A stretch of DNA of 64,000 nt, taken from NCBI GenBank assembly GCA_010279815.1, contig QEOQ01000426.1:652991-716990 (forward strand), written 5' to 3'. Source of the DNA: Brachionus plicatilis. Its lineage: Eukaryota; Rotifera; Eurotatoria; Ploima; Brachionidae. The notes below the pieces were generated by a model. That model worked only from the letters and a program-made list of their open reading frames with translations, was not told where the DNA came from and did not search any database. This document shows, piece after piece, positions 19,552 to 31,104 of this stretch. The number at the start of each line of letters is the position of its first letter. Position 1 is the first letter of the stretch. The translations under genes were made by a program, and so were the position numbers.

Positions 19552-20428
19552 AAAAAATTTAATACTTTGATTGTAAAACTTTTAAATTCAAAAAGTATAC
19601 TTTTACATTTAAGATTTTTCGAAAAAAAATTAAAGTATTGAATATTTTAATTTTTGTTCGGCATCTTTTTCTTTCTTTTTGGTCTTTATCTTTATCGAGC
19701 ACTATTTCAGTGTTCATTCTTTTAATGAAACTTTTATGAGATTCACTTTTTAAACAAAGCATTTTGGAATTTGGTGTATAAATTTAATTATTTTTCTAAT
19801 TGTTTTGAAAACAATTCTAATGCCAAAGAAGGTTTTGAAAAATATGAATAATTTTTTTTTAAATTTTACTTTTTAAACTATAAATCAATTCTTTAAAAGC
19901 CAACAAAAAAATTAATAAAATTTTTAAATGATCTTTAAATTTTGCTTTCTAAACTGTAAATTAATTCTTTAAAAGCCAACAAAAAAAGTAATAAAATTTT
20001 CAAATGATCTTCAAATTTTATTTTTTAAGCTATGAACTACCTGACAGTTTCTATTCCAAAGACTACTTCAAAGTAGTGTTGAACATGAAAGAAAAGAGTG
20101 TTTACAAGCACAGTTCATCATTTTGCGGCATACCAATCTTGCTAATGCTGCCAAATTCAATGCCACTCACTTACGGCTCGCTTTACCAACAAGTCTACCA
20201 GAACGTAAAGCGATTCTTCCAAACAGACAACTTGGACGCCTCATTAAGTGACCAAATCAACTCCAAACTGAACAACACTCTCAATGTGAACGACTCCTCT
20301 CAGACCAATCTTCGCACCTCAGATCGTCTAAAACAAAAGGCACAAAGGAGCAAAAAATTGTTCACCTTGTATGTGACCCGAGGTTACGAAGGTGATTCCA
20401 TTAATTGCAAGCCTTCAACCATTAATTG
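19185..20428 (+). pseudogene. USP4/11/15-like deubiquitinase fragment, two exons, stop inside
   Basis: Exon A (about 19185-19420) reads KSGNIQDLCTSLEAMIEKEG, SHMIVAEVY, then an in-frame TAG, then NKIFKIFDSNDNVSTIKE and DEIYV. It ends at a good donor (GT|GTAAGC, GT at 19421). Exon B (20030-20428) starts after TTTTTAAG. It joins in frame as DEIYV-YELPDSFYSKD, then FCGIPILLMLPNSMPLTYGS, SLYQQVYQNVKRFF, a low-complexity insert, and KKLFTLYVTRGYEGDSIN. This matches the stretch of USP4/15 between the ubiquitin-like module and the second half of the catalytic domain ('GQPLLLSVPKH...LYQAV' and 'KRLFTFSLVNSYG'). Neither the catalytic Cys box nor the His box is present. The nonsense codon is shared with 8665-8900. 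Likely a dead fragment, although the splice sites persist. Confidence 0.72.
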
Positions 20429-21407
20429 ATAATTTCTGTTTTTTCCCCAACTATTCTTGACAGTCGGTTGAACGAATGCTGCTTTATTGCATTCAGAAGG
20501 AGATATAGGGCGAGTTTGTCGTGGAGCCACTTCGTATGTTTCTTCACTGCTAGGTTCGGTGTCCTCCGAACTAGTAGTATTCAAAGAGTCTGTGTCAGGA
20601 TATTTTCAATTGTTTTATTGATAGATTAGTTAAGTACAGTAAAGCTAAGAGAATTTGAAATGGATTTATAACCTATATTTGATCGAGTTTAATAAATTAA
20701 TAAATTAATCAAATAAAATATTGAGTAACTATTCAATTATATCTAGTGTTAATTATATCTAGTTAATTAATAAAATTATCTATCATTTTAATTTTTTTCT
20801 TGAAGTTAATAATTTTATCTAGGTGTTGAATTTTTTATCTAGTAAATAATATTTTTATATAGTACATTTAATACATTTTTTCTACTAAGTTCATCTTTTT
20901 ATATAATTTACATTAATATTATGTGTTTGAGAAATGATTTATATAAAAACTACATTGAAATTGATCCTGTCTAATGCGGCACTTGTGAATGGAGATGATT
21001 CTGTCAATGACCAAGAAAATATGAATTTATAATTTTTTTTTAGTCGGAACAATTTTAATTTTAACATCTTTGCACAATCATTTTACATATAAACTCATAA
21101 TTATTCATTAAAATAAATTTTTGTTTATTTTTAATTATAGTGAGATTTTCTTAGATATTAAGACAAATAAAAATTACAGCAAAAACTTGCAGCTTTATTG
21201 TAGATTATTACAAAACTGGCTCGAATTCATAAATAATACACGAAAAAATTTACTGAAAAGTAAGCCTTTTTGGAGGAAAATAAATTAGTCCTTATCAAAG
21301 AAATTTATTAAATAATAAGGTTCAAAATAATTTAAACGAGCTCTTCAGAAATTATAAAAGCTTTAAAAAAACTAAATGAACTAGCAGGGTCTGTAAAAGA
21401 TCACAAC
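20429..21407. other. Intergenic DNA, weak open frames only
   Basis: A minus-strand frame (20584-20384) reads SSEDTEPSSEETYEVAP and similar acidic/serine-rich sequence. It has coding-like composition but no recognisable domain and overlaps the end of the USP fragment. A plus-strand stretch at 20946-21032 ends LVNGDDSVNDQENMNL-stop and could be a terminal exon of something unknown. Neither is strong enough to call as a gene. Confidence 0.4.
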
Positions 21408-22241
21408 TAGTGTTGGGCGGCGGCCAAGCCTGGCCAGTCCGAACGCAGCCAAAATAAGGCGGCCAATTTGGCGGTCAGACCAGCGGCCAAAAATTTGGAC
21501 CGCGAAGTTGGCCGGCCAAATCAAAAACGGACGGCCACTTTGGCGGTCAGACAAGATCAGCGGTAAAAAATTTCAGTGAAAAAAGTTTTTGATGTTATTT
21601 TAGGTTTTTAATTTAAAGAAACGAAAAATTTTCAAATTTTAAGTACAAATCTCTAAACTCTATTCTAGAATAAAAATTTAACAAATTTAGCCTTTTCAAG
21701 AAAAATTATTTTTTTCTAAAAAAGTTTGGCATTTTCTTTAAAATAAAATTTTTGCCAATTTTTAAGGAAATTTTTTCCGCTGATATGGTCTGATCGCAAA
21801 TTCTGATATATGGCAAATCTATTGCATTAGACAACCCAAGAGAATATAATTTTTTTGATATGAAGCTTGATCTAGCAAATTTAAAAAAAAAGTCCGGACT
21901 TGGTCTTTTTTTGTAGTATAAATAGTAGGAGTAGTAGTAGTAGTAGTATTGTTGTTGGTAGTTGTTGGCCGTTGGTAATTGTTTATTTTTATTTTAATAA
22001 AAAAACTTTATTTTTTTAAAATTAATAAACGTTTTAAATTATCTTAAATTTTTATTTTTTTATTATCTTTTCGCCTCTTTTTTTTCAGCTTTGCAGTCCA
22101 AAATTTTGACCGCCAAGCTGAAAAACCGCCCGCCAAAAAGTTGGCCGGTTTTTTGACCGCCCGTTTAATTTAGACTGTTAATTTTGTTGCAAAAAACCGT
22201 CCGTGTAATGGACCGGTTTGTCTTGACCGTATCCAACACTA
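21408..22241. mobile_element. GC-rich-ended TIR element, TAGTGTTGGG family (non-autonomous)
   Basis: The left terminus is TAGTGTTGGGCGGCGGCCAA and the right terminus ends CCAACACTA. About 170 bp at the left and 120 bp at the right are GC-rich, with repeated 'ggccggccaaa', 'gacggccactttggcggtc' and 'ggaccgc' words, in sharp contrast to the A/T background. The middle is A/T-rich and includes a CAGAGTTG-family fragment (21797-21910) and a 'gtagtagtagtag' microsatellite (21925-21955). The flanking 8-mers match poorly. Relatives lie at 46469-52364 and 53628-53990. Confidence 0.8.
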
Positions 22242-22938
22242 GCAAAAACTGCCGAATGAACAAAATGGAACAAAAGTTGGTCTGAAGCAAATCGACCACA
22301 AAAAATGGTAGAAACACATTGAACCAGTCCAAGTCATTGATTGAGTCCAGTTAAAGACATAGCAGCATGGTAAAGACTAAAATGGAGCACAAATGCAAAG
22401 AAATCTCAAATTCAGTCATCACAAACCAACAACAAAGACTTTTTAATTTTATTAAAAACATTTTTTTTTATTTACATTAATTAATTATCTAAAAAGAAAA
22501 GAAAAATAAATTTTAAAGTCCTGACTAAGACTTTTTTTTTGAAAAAAAATTTAAGTCTTTGGTGGGAGTTTTGAAAAAAAAAATTAAAGTCTTGACTTGG
22601 ACTTGACTTGAGATTTGTGACTTTTAAACAACTCTGATAAAAATGATAAAAAAATAAGAACCATAATAAGTATCATTTGTTTTTATTTTTGGTGGCAATT
22701 AAATAAAATTTAGTATCAGCATTAAATATCGGTGTTTTATTAGCAAAAAATATAAAAAAAATTCTTTCCTAAATATAGTTAATTTAGTAAAAGTAAGAGT
22801 CAATAATAAAATTTAAATCATTTATTTACCAAGATTTTTTTCAGTCATCTCATGTAAAAAAAAAAAAGAAATTCTATATTATGGTATTCAAAGATAAATT
22901 TTAAATAATTTATTTAACTGATATTGTAGCATAAATTT
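22242..22938. other. Intergenic DNA with MITE fragments
   Basis: Bases 22515-22640 contain degraded CAGAGTTG-family sequence ('aaagtcctgactaagac', 'gacttgagatttgtgac', 'aacaactctga'). No gene is visible. Confidence 0.45.
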
Positions 22939-23284
22939 TCAATATTTTGAGACAAAATGTTATTAATTGTACATTTTTATATTTTTACATTTTTGAGAGA
23001 AGAAATAAAAAATCTCAAAATCAAAAAATCTAAAATAATTTTCATTCAAGAAGAGTAATAATAAATTCGCAATTACTTAAAAAGGAGTTTTAGAAAAATT
23101 TAAATGTAAAAACCAAGGATAATTTTTTGAAAATCCATTTTAATTAATTGCGAATTTATTATTACTTTTCTTGAATGAAAATTTTTTTAGATTTTTTGAT
23201 TTTGAGATTTTTTATTTCTTCTCTCAAAAATGTAAAAATGTAATATTATAAAAATGTAGAATAAATAACATTTTGCCATATTTT
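22939..23284. repeat. Foldback repeat downstream of RTCA
   Basis: Bases 22939-23077 and 23144-23284 are inverted copies of about 135 bp with few mismatches ('tcattcaagaagagtaataa' against 'ttattacttttcttgaatga'; 'gagagaagaaataaaaaatc' against its inverse). The loop is about 65 bp. It lies 175 bp past the stop codon of the minus-strand RTCA gene, so it could be in that gene's 3' UTR. Confidence 0.8.
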
Positions 23285-23459
23285 GAACTCAACAACAAAT
23301 TTTGTTTTACTTGGTTATAAAGTTTTCTTAAATTAAATTTATAAACAAAAAAATTCAACAATTTTTTTTTCGTAAATTTTATTTACAAAAAAAATTCAGA
23401 AATATTAGGCGCAAAATGATTCTCAGAAAAACAAAAAGAAAGAGTAAATTAATCCTTGA

Positions 23460-24524
23460 TCAATTTATCTTAAGTCCTATTCCGTTGCACTCAATTATGT
23501 TTGTTTTTGAATCTAGACTTGAGATATTAAAATTTGTACCAGTGAGTAATTCTGTAAAATGAATTGCTGTCTTAGTGTGTAAAGTCAAAGGGCCAGCTTT
23601 AATTCTTGATTTTCCTTCAGCTAAAGCCATGAAAATAATCAACAGATCCTGTAAATATTGGTCTACACATGCTTCACACTCTAAATCATGCACTAGACTA
23701 TCAACTGCCTCTTGAGCTACATGTTCAGCAGGCACTCCTCTGGAACCCAATGCAGAGCCTGCCAAAAAACAGCCACTAGTAGTTTCAGCAGTTATGAATA
23801 TGCCACAACCATTTCCAATACTTTTTCTTTCTTTTACAACCTCTATTTTAGCTAAAATACCTGGATAAATAGACTTTAAAAGATTGGTCGCCGTTTCTGA
23901 CATTCTTTCAGCTATTTTAATTGGCAAAGTACCAGCGACAAAAGCTCGACCATTTATTTTATTTACTCTGCCAAATTCAACAAGTTCGATTGGCTTCAAT
24001 TTGATGACAGGTTTTGTTTTAACATAAACTTCACCTCCACCTTGAGGATAAAATCCTCGATGCCGAACTTCCAGCTCAAAATCGATGCCCATTCTGAAGG
24101 CAATTGGCTTAAAAACATTCTCAAAATAATCAATTTGAGGACTATAGTCAGCATTTGTTCCGCCTCTTAAATTCAGTTGACATTCACTTTCAGAAAATAT
24201 GAGGCATGGTAGAGCGCTCTGAATTAATAGACCAACAGATCCGGCTGTTTTTGTATCAGCCCTGAATGAACCTGATTTTAGTTTTTCTGGATTGAAATTG
24301 ATTTCCATAGACTTTATTTCAGCACCTGATAATTTAGCATCGCTTATTTCTCGGAGTAATTTAATGCCAGTCAAGTGTTGAGGCTTAAGTCCACCATCTT
24401 TTTTGCCAGCTCTAATTTTTTCAACTTTGATTGGTTTTTTCAATAGAACACTCAAAGCTGTTGATATTCTTAATATTTGACCGCCTCCCTCCAAATAACT
24501 CCCATCAATACTTGGTAAACTCAT
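23460..24524 (-). CDS. RTCA: RNA 3'-terminal phosphate cyclase
   Basis: The enzyme uses ATP to convert an RNA 3'-phosphate to a 2',3'-cyclic phosphate through a covalent enzyme-AMP intermediate, and in animals it is mainly nuclear. The frame is intact, intronless and 354 codons long from the first ATG (24524-24522). A TTG two codons upstream is not a plausible start. Family landmarks are the N-terminal DGSYLEGGGQILRIS, RGGTNADYSPQIDYF, the class signature HRGFYPQGGGEV (about 155-166), and the C-terminal GPLTLHTKTAIHF containing the conserved histidine expected to accept AMP. The length matches eukaryotic RtcA orthologues (about 360), and it lacks the features of the nucleolar paralogue RCL1. 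It is the only obviously functional gene in the spacer of the palindrome, so recombination between the arms would flip its orientation without breaking it. Confidence 0.96.
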   Translation of the reverse strand: MSLPSIDGSYLEGGGQILRISTALSVLLKKPIKVEKIRAGKKDGGLKPQHLTGIKLLREISDAKLSGAEIKSMEINFNPEKLKSGSFRADTKTAGSVGLLIQSALPCLIFSESECQLNLRGGTNADYSPQIDYFENVFKPIAFRMGIDFELEVRHRGFYPQGGGEVYVKTKPVIKLKPIELVEFGRVNKINGRAFVAGTLPIKIAERMSETATNLLKSIYPGILAKIEVVKERKSIGNGCGIFITAETTSGCFLAGSALGSRGVPAEHVAQEAVDSLVHDLECEACVDQYLQDLLIIFMALAEGKSRIKAGPLTLHTKTAIHFTELLTGTNFNISSLDSKTNIIECNGIGLKIN

Positions 24525-25810
24525 TGCCAAAATGGAATATTTTTTTAAATTTTGACAAAATTCTATTTTAAAAATTTCACAAAAATATCTATTTAATACT
24601 TTTTTTTACAATGGTTGTACTGAAAATAAAATCTATTCAATGTTAAACGATTTTTATATGAGGTTGGGTGGATTTTAAGTTTTGCTTATCAAATAAATTT
24701 AGTAGACATAGTAAATGTCTGTTCTAGTCGAATTATTCAAATGTATCCATTGATTAATACTAGTTAATTAATTAAAAATATTGATTAATTTGATTAATTT
24801 TTTTTATTAAATAGCGCACAACATTAAAGAAAAATAAATTAAACCGATGTTATAGCAATTGATACAACTAAAAAAATGTTCTAACAACAAACCTGATATT
24901 TTCTTTTCATCTCTCAAACAGCTAATTGCTCACCCAATATACAGTATGTTGCAAAAGTTTAGAAATTGATTGTTTTAATTATCTTAAATTGTTTATTTGT
25001 TGTATTTTACGAAAAATTGAGTGCAAAAGAAAAAAATAAAAGCACTAATTTGCAGAATTTTTTTTTCTCTACAATTTGATATATGACACTCGGCATAAAA
25101 ATATAATCAACTTTTAAATATTTACAATGAAAAAACTTCCTCTAAAATAAAAAATAAAACTCGGTGCAAAAGTTTAGAAATTCGGGTGGCGACTTGGAAG
25201 ACTGTATTGCCGTATCATGGTTTAATTTTTCTAATCCTACAACAAGAAAAATCATGAATTGCTTATTAGTATCATTTAAAGAATTGCCGATTACAAACCT
25301 TGCATATTAAAAATACTGATATTCATAGTGTAATTTTTGAAATTGATGCAGATGATAAACAAACGCATGGATATTAGGTGTGATCTTATCTTTAAAATAA
25401 AGCCGCAAAAAGATTTAACCATTCTTTAATTTAATTATATTAATTCTCTAATTTTTCTTTTCTAAGAATAAAATAAATAAAAAAAAAATATTTTGTAGTT
25501 TTGTTTTTTTTAATCTCATGGCAATCTAGTTAAGCATAAAAATATAACATCGAATTTTTTTAATGTCAATGTCAAATTTTATTTAGATTCAAAAAAAAAA
25601 TATTTTCTTTTGTTTTACCAATCAAATCGCTTAGAGTTAACAATACCCTCCAGCAAAATCAACCCGCTTTATCGAATTTTCAATACACATGTGTCTGGTT
25701 ATTAGCATCGTCATTTCATTCCTCGCAATAAACTATTCATGATAGATGCAAAAAACTTGCCTCTTTCGGATGCTAATTGAATAATTGTCAGGATTGCAAA
25801 TTTTTTTACA
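24525..25810. other. AT-rich intergenic DNA, 5' side of RTCA
   Basis: The motif 'gcaaaagtttagaaatt' occurs twice in the same orientation (24953-24969 and 25165-25182), suggesting a Tc1-like or other transposon remnant ('acagtatgttgcaaaagttt'). No open frame supports it. RTCA promoter elements cannot be singled out. Confidence 0.4.
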
Positions 25811-26475
25811 TTAATCTGTTTTTTCTATGTTTTTGTAATGGAATCTGTAAATTACAAATGTTTTTTGACACAATTTTTCAATTCTTTTTGATCGAAACAC
25901 TACTTTTTCACATTGATCGATCATTTTTTTCTGATGACATCCATTGTCGTATGTAATAATGTTTGGATGATTTAGGATAGTATCGAATAAATCGAGTGTA
26001 AATAAAGCTGTCTGAACCAAAGATTCTGAACCAAATATTTCCCTAAATCCGCAAATTATTCCACAATTATAAACTGCAAGAAACTAGCCAACTGTTCTTG
26101 TTTTTTTATCACATGTATATGATTAACATTTTAGTGTTTTACAGTCAATTCCTTCTCAAAAATCATTTTTTCTATCAAATTGCTCGCGTGCTTCTTTTGA
26201 TAATTGATTTTCAGATGCCCAGGAAGGAAACAATTGTTAATATCCGACTTAATATAGCACTTTTTCATTTTTGTTAATAAAACAATCTTATATTTTCAAA
26301 TTGTCATGTTCAGGTTTTCCAGTATTTGTTTTGATATTGTCAATATTGCATTCAAAAAATTTATCTCCAAATTTAAATTTTAATTTAGAATCCAAATATT
26401 CATTTTCAACGCAATAATAGCTTTTTCTTGAAGGAGTATTTGGACAACCAATTTCAATATTACCTAAAAATTGAT
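25811..26475 (-). pseudogene. Decayed transposase-like protein (YDNxC type)
   Basis: Downstream, 26020-25811 reads LFDTILNHPNIITYDNGCHQ and TFVIYRFHYKN. This resembles the 'P..iiYDNAC..h...f.vDrFHw.nH' block of large metazoan transposase-like proteins of the KDZ/CxC group. Upstream, about 26475-26300 reads IEIGCPNTPSRKSYYCVENE and LKFKFGDKFFECNID in the same style. The segments are in different frames with stops between them, so the gene is dead. The assignment rests on motif memory only. Confidence 0.4.
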
Positions 26476-26699
26476 ATTCAAATAACCAATAAATTTAGAA
26501 AATTCTTTTTATGACTAGATAAATGATCATTCTTTTATTTAAAATTATTTTATAAAAATTTAGATATAAATGATCAGTAATTTAATTTTAATTTGAAAAT
26601 TTTTTATATAAAAATGCTTCTATTTGTTCTGACTTTATTTTAATTCACAAATTTAAATGAAGGCATTACTAAACATGATTTTAAATTATGAGATTAATA

Positions 26700-26774
26700 G
26701 AAATTAGAAGAAGAATTCTGAAGACTTCACTGCTAAAATCACAAGAAAATTCTGATATATGGCAAATCTATTGC
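26700..26774. mobile_element. Left half of a CAGAGTTG MITE split by a LINE
   Basis: 'ttctgatatatggcaaatct' and 'attgcatta' match the middle of the MITE. The continuation 'acaacccaagagtatataaa' is found at 30655-30770, immediately after the LINE 3' end. Confidence 0.7.
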
Positions 26775-26781
26775 ATTAAAT

Positions 26782-27516
26782 GAAATTTCTAACGAGAATT
26801 TAAAAAAAATAGGCTGGACCAATGCTACCAATGGCATCAAAAGAGAAAAAATCACTTATCCATTAGATATTGATGAACAAGTGCAAAATTTAGTTGGACC
26901 AACAACTGTCTTTGGATTGAAAACTAACATAACTTTCTCAGGCCAATCTCAACGTTGTTTTTTCTGCCTTGATCAAAACCACACAATAAAATCTTATCCT
27001 CTAAAATCACTCGAATGCTCAAAATGCAAGCTAAAAGGCCATCCGGCAATTAAATGCTCAATGGCGGAGAAAATTAGAAGCATGGAAAGATCTAAGATAG
27101 ATTTTTTTGAACTCACTGTAGAAGAAGACACACTAACTTCTGCTAATTCAGAAACTATCCAGCAATACCAAACGTCACACAGCTCGATCCAACCTGATGA
27201 GATGTTAAGCAACACTATAGGTCCTTTCCTGGCTGATCTTGATACAGGCACGAAGACTCCTGTTGCTTTATCATTTATTTATTCTTCTACATTCCAAGAA
27301 CCAGCAATTCCCCTTTCTCAAAATAACATTATCCAGCCAGCTAATATTCCTATATTTAGTCAATTAAATGATCCCCCGACTCCAGTCAGACCACCTGGTC
27401 TTGATGGTTTCGAAAGTGAACTATCTAGCAGCTACGAATCAAATAATGAAATGAGCTCAAACATCCAAACTACAAAGTCTCTCAAGCAAAGGAAAAAAGA
27501 ACTTCTTCAACGATAG
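26782..27516 (+). pseudogene. LINE ORF1, zinc-knuckle RNA-binding protein (5'-truncated)
   Basis: The frame is open from the truncation point to TAG at 27516. Two CCHC knuckles are visible. CFFCLDQNHTIKSYP has Tyr where the last Cys should be, and the second, CSKCKLKGHPAIKC, is complete. A long Ser/Thr/Pro-rich low-complexity tail follows. Such proteins bind the LINE transcript. The missing 5' end and the lost Cys argue against activity. Confidence 0.75.
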
Positions 27517-27701
27517 CAAAATCAAAAGCAAAAACTCTAAGGAGTACGAGTTCAATTGATGATAATGCTTTTTTCGACAGCAACGAAGATGTCCTCCCAA
27601 CCAAGCAACATATTTATTTTTTTTTTTTTTTTTTTATAGTTTTTATTCCTGGAAAGTTTAACCTTTAACTTAATCAACTTAAAAAAAAAAAAAAATTAAC
27701 A

Positions 27702-30427
27702 ATGCTTATTATTCAATGGAACTGTAATAATTTGCTATCAAAACTGGAACTTTTTAAAAATTTCATGACACTTATGATCCTGACATAGTTCTTTTGTGCG
27801 AACTTCTAGTTCTTCTTGCTCTTCTTTAAAGTCGACGAACTAACTAACTTCTATAAAGTCTCAAAGCCAAGAAATAATTTCGGTAGAGGGGTTTCCATTC
27901 TCATTAACAAAAAAGTCGAATTTTTTTAGGACCTGTCACTTGACCATTGGAACCTGGAACTCGTGGGAATTAAAATTAATCTGAACTCCATTCCATTATC
28001 TATTTTCTGTCTATACAACCCACCGAGTAGTACTCTGAAACAAAGTCTTCTTGAAAAATATCAAATAAGTATACCCATTTTATTTTAGGAGGTGATTTTA
28101 ATGCCAAATCTAATAGCCTAGGCAGTCTAAATATCCAGAACCAGAATGGAGCCATTATTGATGATTAAATTTTGCCCTCATTAATAATAGTTCACCTACC
28201 TTTCATCTTGCCAATCGGGACTATTATGAAATTCTTGACCTATATAAATCCTCACCAAATTTACTTGATAAAATTTATGACTTTAAAGTTCTATACGATT
28301 GGGACATGACAAGTGATAACTACTCAGTACAATTATAACTAAACTCAAATACATTAGTATTAACCAAGCAAGCCTTGAGAAATTTAGTTATGACTTCAAC
28401 AGAGCTGACTGGGTTAAATTTAAGACTCTCCTTTGCAACAGCCAATATGAAGACTGATCTGATCTCGAGTTTAATTACATTGAGGCTATCGCTAGTAAAC
28501 TTACCAATGAATTAAATAATGCTCCAAGCGGGTCTATCCCAGATAAATCTTGTAAATTATTTAGGCAAACATTACCAAGAGACATTATTGAAGACAAAGA
28601 AGGAAAGCAAAAAGATTAAAATCAAAATATGCGGAATTTAGGCCTTTATACAACAAATTAACAAGTGAATTGAGATATAAATTAAGAGAGTTTAGAAACA
28701 AAAATTGGTCAAATTTCATTAATAAAATAGGCAAGAAACCCAAAATCTAGTAAACCATTTTGGAATAAGATAAACAAATTTAAAAAATCAAAATCATATT
28801 ACAAAATTAATAAACTTGAGTATAAAAAAAGCATTTTTGACTCAAAAAACTATATAGGTAACTGCTTTGGTGAAATCCTTAAAGATACACTTAGTTTGAA
28901 TAATGACCTTATCAATGTTAGTTCTGATAGAGAAGTTCATAAATTTGTTAATGATTATTTAACAAGAAACAGAGTATTAAATTTGTTGAAATTACACTAT
29001 CCGAGCTAAAAGAAGCTATCAACAAAGCTAAAGATCAATCGGCAATGGGTCTTGATGAAATCTATTATAAAATGCTTAAAAACTTTCCGAATCCTTTCCT
29101 AATAAGAGTCCTAAAGTTCTTTTACCTTTGCTTAAAACATGATTTTTTCCCTGAAGCTTGGAAGATCGCCAAAATTTCTATGATTTTAAAAAAAAAGAGT
29201 TTCCTTCCGACCCTAATAACTATCGTCCAATACGTGTTACAAATTGTTTTGGAAAATTACTGGAAAGAATAGTCTACAATGGACTTTATTCATATGTTGA
29301 AAATAACAAAATATTAGCAAATGAACAGTCTGACTTTAGACGATTAAGGAAGACTGCAGACAACCTTATCTTTTTGATTCAAAAATTATCTGAGTCTTTC
29401 TGCAGATCTTAAAAGATGTGCGGTCTCTTTTTTGATATTTCTAAGGCATTTGATAAGGTTTGGCATGAAGGTCTCTTCTATAAACTAATTAAAGCTCAAA
29501 TACCTGACTATCTTATCCTCTGGATACGATCATTCTTGTATCACAGATCTTTCAGGGTAAAAATTAATGACTTTTTATCAACTTCATTACCAATTAGGGT
29601 AGGCGTCCTACAAGGCTCAGTAATAAGCCCCTTACTCCTTAGCATATTTATTAACGATGTTCCCAAAGCTGATATTTCGAACAAAAAATACTCTCTTCTG
29701 TTATCTGATTACTTTCTGCATATTTAAAAAGATAGGAAGAATTGAAAGAGAAATAAAAAACTATTTAAAAGAAATAGAGCAATGGTAATGCAAATGGAAG
29801 ATGAAAACGTGCCAAAATAAATGTAGCTACACAATTTTCACAAAAAATAAGAAATTTAATAATACCTTTAGACTTCAGTTATTCAACAAAACTATTCCCT
29901 ATACTAGAACTAATAAATTTCTTGGTCTGTACTTTGATGAAAGTCTTTGCTTTGATAAACAAATTAAAGAAGTAAAGACTAAATGTATTAATAGACTCAA
30001 TATAATAAAAATTTTGTCTTCAAAAAATTGGAAGCTCAACCACAATAAACTAGCTAGTCTTTACAAAGCACTTATTGGCTCAATTCTGGATTATAATTTT
30101 CCATGTCTTAACTCATTCTCCGAATCAGGTTTACAAAAGTTACAAGTTATTCAAAATACTGCTGTTAGATGCATTCTAAAACTTCCTCTTAGAGTCTCCT
30201 CTGAATCATTTTTCTATGAAGCAGAGAATAAATTAAAAATTAGTAAAATTGACCACAGATTAAGCAGTCTCTTAGAAGATTACCTTCGTAATGCTCTTGA
30301 TTATTCAGTTCCATTGACTAAAAGACTTGTTTTGGAGTATCAAAGAGGCTTCGATTCTAGATTTATTACGAATCCCACTCCTCTTTGTAGCTGCTACCTA
30401 ATTATACAAAAATTTTCTGACTCTTAA
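27702..30427 (+). pseudogene. LINE ORF2, endonuclease-reverse transcriptase with frameshifts
   Basis: ORF2 starts MLIIQWNCNNLLSKLE (APE endonuclease start), with FCLYNPPSS and GGDFNAKSNSLG further on. The RT domain covers about 28980-29730: GLDEIYYKMLKN, NYRPIRVTNCFGKLLERIV, LFFDISKAFDKVWHEGL and VLQGSVISPLL. The catalytic YADD box should follow NDVP, but here it reads SLLLSDYF. The C-terminal part (29801-30427) contains FLGLYFDESLCFDKQI and LIGSILDYNFP. Several frameshifts and stops divide the frame (for example near 27925, 29270 and 29410). The missing YADD alone would abolish reverse transcription. Confidence 0.85.
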
Positions 30428-30656
30428 AATCTTATCTATGTTTTTTGTTTTTTTTCTTTTTTTTCTTTTTTTTCTTTTTTCTCCCAGTTCTTTAATTATT
30501 ATTTTTGTATCTCATCCTTTGATTCATAAATGAAAAATAACTTACCTTAAATTAAAAAGTTTTTTTATAATATAGTTAAATTATTTTATTTTATTTTTTT
30601 TTATCTGAAGGAGCGCATTCTCGAACAGAAAAAACAAATAAATAATAATAATTAAA

Positions 30657-30775
30657 CAACCCAAGAGTATATAAATTTTTTAATATGAAGCCTGATCTAG
30701 CAAAATTTAAAAAAAATTTTCGGACTTTTTTTTAATGACTTGGACTTTTAACAACTCTGGTTTTATTAAAGACCG
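30657..30775. mobile_element. Right half of the CAGAGTTG MITE split by the LINE
   Basis: 'caacccaagagtatataaat', 'tatgaagcctgatctagc' and the terminal 'gacttttaacaactctgg' match the 3' half of the family. It continues the left half at 26700-26774. Confidence 0.75.
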
Positions 30776-31104
30776 AACTCTGAATGACTATTATTCTTTT
30801 TATACAGTGACCTCGTGTTAACGACTCTATAAGTAAAGACCAAATCCAACCTTTTTTCTTTTAGAGTTAATTAAATTGTTTGTTTGAAGATTGAAGGTCA
30901 GAAAATTATGTTTGTAAATTTTTTTATTATGAGGCCTGACTTAGCAAACTTAAAAAAAAGTCTGGATTTTGACTTTTTAAAAAAAAAAGATTAAAGTCCG
31001 GACTTTGACTTTTGTCTAAAATTAATAAATTTAAGGGAAATTTAATGTGGTCCATTCAGCTTCTTCTTTTTTGCCATTAGCTCCATTCACATGGTCTCCA
31101 TTTT
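30776..31104. other. AT-rich spacer
   Basis: Contains further degraded CAGAGTTG-like words ('gaggcctgacttagcaaact', 'agtccggactttgac'). No gene is visible. Confidence 0.4.

Larger units (their letters stand above)
26781..30650 (+). mobile_element. Non-LTR retrotransposon (LINE), 5'-truncated, inserted in a MITE
   Basis: The element has gag-like ORF1, then ORF2 with apurinic endonuclease and reverse transcriptase. It ends in a T-rich stretch followed by 'atctgaaggagcgcattctc' and a short A-rich 'acaaataaataataataat' tail. ATTAAA at 26775-26780 and 30651-30656 is the target-site duplication, and the two halves of a CAGAGTTG MITE lie on either side. The left junction cuts into ORF1 codons, so this is the usual 5' truncation. 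The Jockey-like layout (zinc-knuckle ORF1, EN-RT ORF2) suggests the jockey/I/CR1 supergroup. The clade is not settled. Confidence 0.88.

Noticed and set aside
20384..20629. Overlapping frames on both strands after the USP fragment
   Set aside because: The minus-strand frame has an acidic, serine-rich composition but no recognisable domain, and it overlaps the USP reading frame. Not enough to call a gene.
21400..22249. 8-bp target duplication for the first GC-ended element
   Set aside because: ATCACAAC and GCAAAAAC agree at only four positions, no better than chance in this AT-rich context.
24524..24530. TTG two codons upstream as the RTCA start
   Set aside because: Nuclear animal genes start at ATG. 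The first ATG gives the family-typical N-terminus.
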